Of a DNA stretch of 11,430 nucleotides, positions 7,171 to 11,430 are shown one piece after another. Both the position numbers and the translations under genes were made by a program. Every line of letters starts with the position of its first letter. Position 1 is the first letter of the stretch. The DNA is from an uncultured Alphaproteobacteria bacterium (GTDB lineage Bacteria; Pseudomonadota; Alphaproteobacteria; Thalassobaculales; Thalassobaculaceae), in assembly GCA_938028645.1 (NCBI GenBank), contig CALIMD010000167.1, forward strand, positions 1 through 11,430. Reading direction: 5' to 3'. Under the pieces are notes generated by a model, which saw nothing but the letters and a program-made list of their open reading frames with translations, was not told the DNA's origin and did not search any database.

Positions 7171-9005
7171 GCAACTTGCCTTTGATTTTTTGCTTGCCCT
7201 TCCTTGAGAAGAAATTGGCTCATATCCCAAGCTGCTGTGGGGCAACGTTCGGCGCAAAGTCCGCAATGCAAACATACATCTTCATCTTTGACCATGACGC
7301 GACCAGTTGGCAACATATCGGAGACGTAAAGGCTTTGGTCTTCGTCTAGAGCTGGAACGCGAAGCCGTGATCGAACGTCAGTTTCCTCTCCATTCTTGAT
7401 AAAATTGATACAATCGACAGGACAGATATCAACACACGCGTCACACTCAATACATTTCACATCATCAAAAACAGTTTGAATGTCACAATTAAGACAGCGC
7501 ATTGCTTCTTCAAAAGCCATTTTTTCATCAAACCCGAGTTCTACCTCTAGTTTTATATCTTTCAACGCTGACATTTTTTCTGCATGTGGGACCGCATATC
7601 TTTCCTCATTAGAGATGTCATTGTGATAAGACCACTCGTGCATCCCCATTTTTTGGCTGATCAGCGTCACATCAGGTGCTGGCCTCTGATTGATATCCTT
7701 CGACTGGCAAAATTGATCAATTGAAATAGCAGCCTGATGACCGTGGGCCACAGCCCAAATAATATTCTCAGGACCAAATGCTGCATCCCCGCCAAAAAAC
7801 ACCTTCGGATTCGTAGATTGAAAAGTTGTACGGTCGACGACGGGCATATCCCACTCGTCAAACTCAAGACCAATATCACGCTCGATCCATGGAAAATGGT
7901 TTTCTTGGCCAATTGCGCAAAGCACATCGTCGCAGGGTACAATCACTGGGGCATCCCCAGTCGGAACCAACTTTCTCCGACCTGTTTCATCATATTCGGG
8001 CTTAACTTTTTGAAATACAATCCCGGTTAATTTCCCATCTTCAACGAGAAATTTCTCTGGTACATGATTATTCAATATTTCGATGTCTTCATTCTGTGCA
8101 TCTTCTATTTCCCACGGAGATGCCTTCATTTCATCAAACGGGCTACGAACAATCACCTTAACAACCTCACCACCAAGCCGTTTAGCGGTCCGGCAACAAT
8201 CCATAGCGGTATTACCACCCCCGAGAACGACTACTTTCTTTCCAATTTTGGATGTGTGTTCAAAAGCCACACTCATAAGCCAATCTATCCCAATATGAAA
8301 ATTATCCTGCACTTCTGACCGTCCCGGTATATCGATGTCTCGACCTTTCGGCGCGCCTGTGCCAACGAAAACAGCATCAAAATTTTCGTCCAACACATTT
8401 TTCAAACTCGTAACATCATGATTAAAATGCGTTTCGGCACCAAAATTTAATATTCTATCTACCTCTTCGTTTAAAACAGACTCAGGTAGCCGGAATGCTG
8501 GAATTTGACTTCTCATCATTCCACCACCACGCGAATCTCTATCGAAAATCACAACCTCATATCCAAGAGGGATTAAATCCCGTGCAACTGTTAACGAGGC
8601 AGGCCCCCCGCCAATACAGGCTACACGCCGCCCATTTTTTGGCGTTATACTCGGCATTAAATGCTCGATATCCCCTCTGTGATCCGCTGCCACCCTCTTT
8701 AATCTGCAGATAGCAACTGGTTTTTCTTCAATTCGCCCTCTGCGACAAGCGGGCTCGCAAGGCCTATCACAGGTTCGGCCAAGCACACCCGGAAAAACAT
8801 TTGACTCCCAATTAATCATGTAAGCTTCTGTATATCTCTGCTGGGCAATCATGCGAATATATTCAGGTACTGGCGTATGAGCTGGACAGGCCCACTGACA
8901 ATCCACCACTTTATGAAAGTAATTTGGATCACTAATATCCGTTGGCTTCATATATGGTGCCCGGGGTCTCTTTTCCATTTTCTCCACTCGTTCCTCTAGC
9001 CTCAT
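7167..9005 (-). CDS. GltD-like FAD/NADPH oxidoreductase with C-terminal 2[4Fe-4S] ferredoxin domain
   Basis: Electron-transfer subunit expected to link the 2-oxoacid oxidoreductase to NADP(H). Numbered from the ATG at 9005 (612 aa): N-terminal Fe-S cysteines as in glutamate synthase small subunit (C36, C40, C79, C83, C87), FAD Rossmann motif IGGGPASL at about 131-138, NAD(P)H Rossmann motif VLGGGNTA at about 260-267, and the FAD-closing GGDAAFGPENII near 405. Two C-terminal [4Fe-4S] motifs follow: CIECDACVDICP (518-529) and CLHCGLCAERCP (578-589), spaced by about 50 residues. CLNC at 504-507 gives further cysteines. A GTG start at 9044 would add 13 residues but has no clear ribosome binding site, whereas GGAG lies 10 bases before the ATG at 9005. 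It is the first gene of the operon and its stop overlaps the next start (ATGA). The architecture fits the NADP-reactive subunit of 2-oxoglutarate:NADP+ oxidoreductases. Confidence 0.92.
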   Translation of the reverse strand: MRLEERVEKMEKRPRAPYMKPTDISDPNYFHKVVDCQWACPAHTPVPEYIRMIAQQRYTEAYMINWESNVFPGVLGRTCDRPCEPACRRGRIEEKPVAICRLKRVAADHRGDIEHLMPSITPKNGRRVACIGGGPASLTVARDLIPLGYEVVIFDRDSRGGGMMRSQIPAFRLPESVLNEEVDRILNFGAETHFNHDVTSLKNVLDENFDAVFVGTGAPKGRDIDIPGRSEVQDNFHIGIDWLMSVAFEHTSKIGKKVVVLGGGNTAMDCCRTAKRLGGEVVKVIVRSPFDEMKASPWEIEDAQNEDIEILNNHVPEKFLVEDGKLTGIVFQKVKPEYDETGRRKLVPTGDAPVIVPCDDVLCAIGQENHFPWIERDIGLEFDEWDMPVVDRTTFQSTNPKVFFGGDAAFGPENIIWAVAHGHQAAISIDQFCQSKDINQRPAPDVTLISQKMGMHEWSYHNDISNEERYAVPHAEKMSALKDIKLEVELGFDEKMAFEEAMRCLNCDIQTVFDDVKCIECDACVDICPVDCINFIKNGEETDVRSRLRVPALDEDQSLYVSDMLPTGRVMVKDEDVCLHCGLCAERCPTAAWDMSQFLLKEGQAKNQRQVA

Positions 9006-9097
9006 GTCACCATTTCTCCGAACCTGTAGTATCGCTCTGACCACACCAACTTAGCTTCTAAGCGGAGTTATCATCTATTCTTTATATTCAGGAAAAA

Positions 9098-9127
9098 ATA
9101 ATCCGTAATTTTGAACTCACTTCTCAA
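9098..9127 (-). promoter_or_regulatory. Possible sigma-70 promoter for the 2-oxoacid oxidoreductase operon
   Basis: On the minus strand TTGAGA (9127-9122, 5 of 6 to the -35 consensus) is followed after 18 bases by GATTAT (9103-9098, 4 of 6 to the -10 consensus). Transcription would begin near 9091, leaving an untranslated leader of roughly 85 bases before the ATG at 9005. This is a pattern match only. Confidence 0.3.
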
Positions 9128-9404
9128 AAACCAACCTTAAAAAAAAAGCTGCCAGGACGCCTTAACAGCAATTACAATCAAAGGGAAATGCAAATCCGTT
9201 CAAAATCCTATTGCCCCTGACGATAAGATAACATGGATCTTCAAGGAAACAAAAGTAATAATTGAGCAACATACTGGTATATTTTACTAATTATGTAGGG
9301 CGTTTTAGTTAACAATCGATGAACAATCCCTATTGGTGATTTATTGATAATTTATTTATTTGATTTTAATTTTGATTAGATAAGATTGTAATAATGGCGC
9401 CTGT

Positions 9405-9416
9405 AGGTTTAAACCT
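9405..9416. promoter_or_regulatory. Perfect 12-bp palindrome upstream of the CoA-transferase gene
   Basis: AGGTTTAAACCT is fully self-complementary with no spacer and lies 36 bases before the ATG at 9453. Its position, between the A/T-rich putative promoter and the ribosome binding site, suits a repressor operator at or just downstream of the transcription start. Which protein would bind it is unknown; the IclR regulator is the only transcription factor in the window. Confidence 0.4.
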
Positions 9417-9452
9417 GATAATAGAAACAGAAATTAACGTAAGGACACTAAA

Positions 9453-10631
9453 ATGAACGTCTCTTCTGTAGAGTTAAAGAATCCCCCAAAAGGCCCTTTG
9501 TCAGGATTGACAGTGATAGATTTATCAAGAATTTTGGCCGGTCCCTATTGCACATTAATGTTGGCTGAACTAGGGGCTCGAGTTATCAAGGTAGAGGCTC
9601 CGGAGACTGGTGATGATGCGCGACAATACGGTCCATTTGTGAATGGTAAATCAGCATACTTTCAGTCCGTTAACAGAGGGAAGGAGAGCCTTGTCCTTAA
9701 TTTGAAGGCGGATGGTGATAAAGTTATTTTCAAAAAGCTTTTGGCAAAAGCGGATGTAATTGTTGAAAATTTCAGGCCAGGAACGATGGAAAAATTGGGT
9801 TTTGGATGGGAGACTTTGAAACAAGAATACCCAAATTTAATCTACGCATCCGCATCAGGTTTTGGGCATTCGGGTCCTGATATGTACCGGCCGGCCTATG
9901 ATATGGTTGTTCAGGGAATGGGGGGGATTATGAGTGTGACTGGCCACCCTGGAAGCCCACCAACAAGAATAGGAATGTCCATCGGTGACATTGGTTCGGG
10001 TCTGTACGCCACCATCGGAATTCAGGCGGCGCTATATCATCGTCAATTAACAGGTGAAGCAACGAAAGTTGATATTGGAATGCTGGACTGTCAGGTAGCG
10101 TTGCTTGAAAACGCGGTTATGCGCTATCACGTCAGCGGAACCGCTCCGGGACCGCTTGGGGCCAGACATCCCTCGATCACACCATTTGAAGCCTACCAAA
10201 CCAGCGATGGCTATATAATCATATCCGCTGGGAACGATGCATTATTTGCTAAATTGTGCGAGTCCTTAGAAAAAACAGAATGGGTGACTGATAAAAGATA
10301 CACCACTAACGATCTTCGGAATCAAAATGTTGAAGCATTGAAAATCGAAATGGAAGTTGTGCTCATGTCAAATACTACAGCACACTGGGTAGATAGATTA
10401 GGAGACTTCGGTATACCAGCGAGCCCTATAAATGATGTAGGTCAAGCGTCATCCCACCCCCAAACAATCGCCCGAAATATGATTGTTTCAATCGATGACC
10501 CAATTACTGGCCCGATGAAAGTTTCTGGAAATCCAGTAAAAATATCGGGCTTCGAAGATCCAAAAACGAGGCTGCCAGCACCCAATTTAGACGAGCATCG
10601 AGTTCGAATTCTTGATGAGATTAAGGCTTAA
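9453..10631 (+). CDS. Class III CoA-transferase (CaiB/BaiF family)
   Basis: Moves CoA between an acyl-CoA donor and a free carboxylic acid through a covalent aspartyl-CoA thioester intermediate; likely a cytoplasmic dimer. The family signature is clear: GPLSGLTVIDLSRILAGPYC at 14-33, ELGARVIKVEAPETGDDAR at 39-57, NRGKESLVLNLK near 74, ADVIVENFRPGTMEKLG at 100-116, ASASGFGHSGP from 132, and the active-site region GMSIGDIGSGLYA with Asp179 as the expected nucleophile (equivalent to Asp169 of formyl-CoA transferase). The length of 392 aa is normal and the gene is intact. It has a good ribosome binding site (AAGGA, 7-base spacing). The gene is divergent from the 2-oxoacid oxidoreductase operon and shares its control region, hinting at a common acyl-CoA pathway. 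Substrates cannot be assigned; subgroups act on formate/oxalate, carnitine, succinate/citramalate or aromatic acids. Confidence 0.94.
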   Translation: MNVSSVELKNPPKGPLSGLTVIDLSRILAGPYCTLMLAELGARVIKVEAPETGDDARQYGPFVNGKSAYFQSVNRGKESLVLNLKADGDKVIFKKLLAKADVIVENFRPGTMEKLGFGWETLKQEYPNLIYASASGFGHSGPDMYRPAYDMVVQGMGGIMSVTGHPGSPPTRIGMSIGDIGSGLYATIGIQAALYHRQLTGEATKVDIGMLDCQVALLENAVMRYHVSGTAPGPLGARHPSITPFEAYQTSDGYIIISAGNDALFAKLCESLEKTEWVTDKRYTTNDLRNQNVEALKIEMEVVLMSNTTAHWVDRLGDFGIPASPINDVGQASSHPQTIARNMIVSIDDPITGPMKVSGNPVKISGFEDPKTRLPAPNLDEHRVRILDEIKA

Positions 10632-10663
10632 AGAAACAATATTGCAGATCATAAATTAATCCT

Positions 10664-11152
10664 TTATTTCTCTGATTTGTTTTCAAGCCTTTCATAACCA
10701 CCCTTAAAGTAAAGCAAAGGTGAAGAGAAATTTTGGACTTGGGCACGTACGACTAGACCCACCATAATAACGTGGTCGCCGGCGTCATGCTTTGCTTCTA
10801 TTCGACAATCAATTGCTGAAATGACATCTTGTAAAATCGGTGCCCCCGTCTCCCATTCGATCCAATTCAACCCATCAAACCGATCTCCATCAAAGGTGGC
10901 AAAATGCGTTGAGAGTTCATTTTGTTCTGCAGTTAAAATATTTACAGCAAAGCAGTCAGAGTTCATAAACGCGTCGAAATTTGTGGATGACTTTCCCAGA
11001 CAGAACATTACCAATGGTGGAGACAAAGATACTGAAGTAAACGAGTTGGCGGTTATACCATGAGGCATTTTATTTTCGAGGGTGGTTATGATTGTAACCC
11101 CTGTCGTAAAAGTTCCCATAACATCTCGAAATTGTCTGGTATCAAGCGGCAT
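10664..11152 (-). CDS. Flavin reductase-like FMN-binding protein
   Basis: A 162-aa single-domain protein of the flavin reductase (DIM6/NTAB, split-barrel FMN-binding) family, which uses NAD(P)H to reduce free flavin, usually for a partner monooxygenase. Seen motifs: FRDVMGTFTTGVTIITT (8-24), GITANSFTSVSLSPPLVMF (32-50, flavin-contact region), NFDAFMNSDCFAVNIL, GDHVIMVGLV (125-134, with the typical GDH), and PLLYFKGGY (145-153). The length is normal for the short form. AGAGGT lies 5 bases before the ATG. No oxygenase component is visible here, so the partner must be encoded elsewhere or beyond the right edge. It converges on the CoA-transferase with 32 bp between stops and no clear terminator. 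Confidence 0.92.
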   Translation of the reverse strand: MPLDTRQFRDVMGTFTTGVTIITTLENKMPHGITANSFTSVSLSPPLVMFCLGKSSTNFDAFMNSDCFAVNILTAEQNELSTHFATFDGDRFDGLNWIEWETGAPILQDVISAIDCRIEAKHDAGDHVIMVGLVVRAQVQNFSSPLLYFKGGYERLENKSEK

Positions 11153-11174
11153 TTCTTACCTCTAAATTTTAAAC

Positions 11175-11195
11175 TTGATGAACTTACATCATCAA
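11175..11195. promoter_or_regulatory. 7-7-7 inverted repeat upstream of the flavin reductase gene
   Basis: TTGATGA (11175-11181) and TCATCAA (11189-11195) are perfect inverted copies with a 7-base spacer, 22 to 43 bases before the start codon at 11152. The half-site geometry, with centres about 14 bp apart, is compatible with a dimeric regulator binding near the promoter. No binding protein can be named. Confidence 0.4.
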
Positions 11196-11226
11196 AAGGC
11201 AACTAACAATCAACTTAATGCATGAG

Positions 11227-11256
11227 AGTTGGAGTTGGAGTTAGAGTTAAAGTAAA
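11227..11256 (+). repeat. Short imperfect hexamer tandem repeat
   Basis: About four to five degenerate copies of AGTTGG (AGTTGG, AGTTGG, AGTTAG, AGTTAA, AGTAAA) in the noncoding stretch right of the flavin reductase gene. No function is evident; replication slippage would explain it. Confidence 0.6.
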
Positions 11257-11337
11257 CTCAACATGATTCACTTGGCCTCATTATTGCATCGCAATCGAGA
11301 ATTTATCGCTAAAGCCTCTTTGTTAACGTGGAAAGCT

Positions 11338-11366
11338 TTGCAAAATCGGGCGAATTAAGCGATAAT
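11338..11366 (+). promoter_or_regulatory. Possible sigma-70 promoter near the right edge
   Basis: TTGCAA (4 of 6 to the -35 consensus) and GATAAT (5 of 6 to the -10 consensus) are separated by exactly 17 bases. Transcription would begin near 11373 and run off the window, consistent with a gene start close to the edge. Confidence 0.4.
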
Positions 11367-11406
11367 ACTATAGATGATATTATGGATACTGTATCTTTAA
11401 ACGATC

Positions 11407-11430
11407 GGGAGATCGATAATGTTCGTTATA
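11407..11430 (+). other. Possible gene start at the window edge (ribosome binding site plus ATG)
   Basis: GGGAG (11407-11411) lies 7 bases before an ATG at 11419, a textbook start signal about 46 bases downstream of the possible promoter. Only four codons (M-F-V-I) are visible, so no product can be proposed. A different frame is open from 11313 to the edge with GTG at 11328 and ATG at 11382, but neither has a ribosome binding site. If that frame is real, the ATG at 11419 is not a start. Confidence 0.35.

Larger units (their letters stand above)
9006..9452. promoter_or_regulatory. Shared control region between the kor-like operon and the CoA-transferase gene
   Basis: About 450 bp without a gene, AT-rich, between divergent transcripts; only very short meaningless ORFs are present. 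It holds a possible minus-strand promoter (listed), an AACAATC direct repeat (9311-9328 area), an A/T-rich tract at 9341-9390 that could hold the plus-strand promoter, a 12-bp palindrome, and a good ribosome binding site AAGGA at 9441-9445, 7 bases before the ATG at 9453. I see no riboswitch or RNA gene that I recognise. The first 39 bases would be coding if the GTG at 9044 is used. Confidence 0.5.

Noticed and set aside
6937..7207. Overlapping plus-strand frames opposite the start of the gamma-alpha subunit
   Set aside because: The opposite strand holds the strongly conserved gamma domain; no ribosome binding site or family match supports them.
7667..8713. Several 70-97 codon frames on both strands within the GltD-like gene
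   Set aside because: All are shadows of one intact, motif-rich 612-aa reading frame.
9045..9452. Possible small RNA or riboswitch in the long intergenic region
   Set aside because: Apart from the 12-bp palindrome I found no strong stem-loop, terminator-like hairpin or known riboswitch core; a covariance-model search would be needed to revive the idea.
10632..10663. Terminator between the convergent CoA-transferase and flavin reductase genes
   Set aside because: The 32-bp gap has no stem with a T-run on either strand.
1..11430. Mobile element, CRISPR array or defence island
   Set aside because: No transposase, integrase, terminal inverted repeats, regularly spaced repeats or nuclease/helicase genes were seen; the genes are metabolic or flagellar.

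Overview
The window looks like a chromosomal segment from a motile, moderately AT-rich Gram-negative bacterium, most likely an alphaproteobacterium. The lineage is inferred from protein flavour and gene content (a FlgE hook protein, a fused gamma/alpha 2-oxoacid oxidoreductase with a GltD-like electron-transfer partner, a class III CoA-transferase, an IclR regulator). No rRNA, tRNA, CRISPR array, insertion sequence or phage gene was seen.

Layout, left to right. (1) 1-1355: the 3' part of a flagellar hook protein gene (flgE, 5' end outside the window), closed by a strong intrinsic terminator. (2) 1396-3307, minus strand: two alpha/beta hydrolase genes whose ends overlap by 53 bp; the second is YheT-like, and the first has Phe where the nucleophile Ser is expected. 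(3) 3470-4243, plus strand: an IclR-family regulator with a perfect AT-only inverted repeat just before its start codon. (4) 4258-9005, minus strand: a tight three-gene operon for a 2-oxoacid oxidoreductase. It is transcribed in the order FAD/NADPH/Fe-S oxidoreductase, fused gamma-alpha subunit (ATGA overlap), then TPP-binding beta subunit. (5) 9006-9452: an intergenic region of about 450 bp shared by the divergent operon and the next gene, with a perfect 12-bp palindrome. (6) 9453-10631, plus strand: a class III (CaiB/BaiF) CoA-transferase. (7) 10664-11152, minus strand: a small FMN-binding flavin reductase with a 7-7-7 inverted repeat in front of it. (8) 11153-11430: noncoding sequence with a short hexamer repeat, then a promoter-like element and a good ribosome binding site that suggest another gene starting at the right edge.

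How the genes may work together. The minus-strand operon most resembles the three-subunit 2-oxoacid:NADP+ oxidoreductases known for 2-oxoglutarate. The alpha-gamma and beta subunits would decarboxylate a 2-oxo acid to an acyl-CoA, and the GltD-like subunit would pass the electrons through Fe-S clusters and FAD to NADP+, or run the reverse way towards ferredoxin. The divergent CoA-transferase could move the CoA from that product, or from another donor, onto a second acid. The IclR protein is the obvious local candidate regulator, and the flavin reductase could supply reduced flavin to a monooxygenase that is not in this window. The shared pathway is an inference from gene order; the individual family assignments are well supported. 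I found no clear evidence of a wholly new system. The best oddities are the nucleophile-less hydrolase and the divergent 2-oxoacid oxidoreductase/CoA-transferase arrangement.
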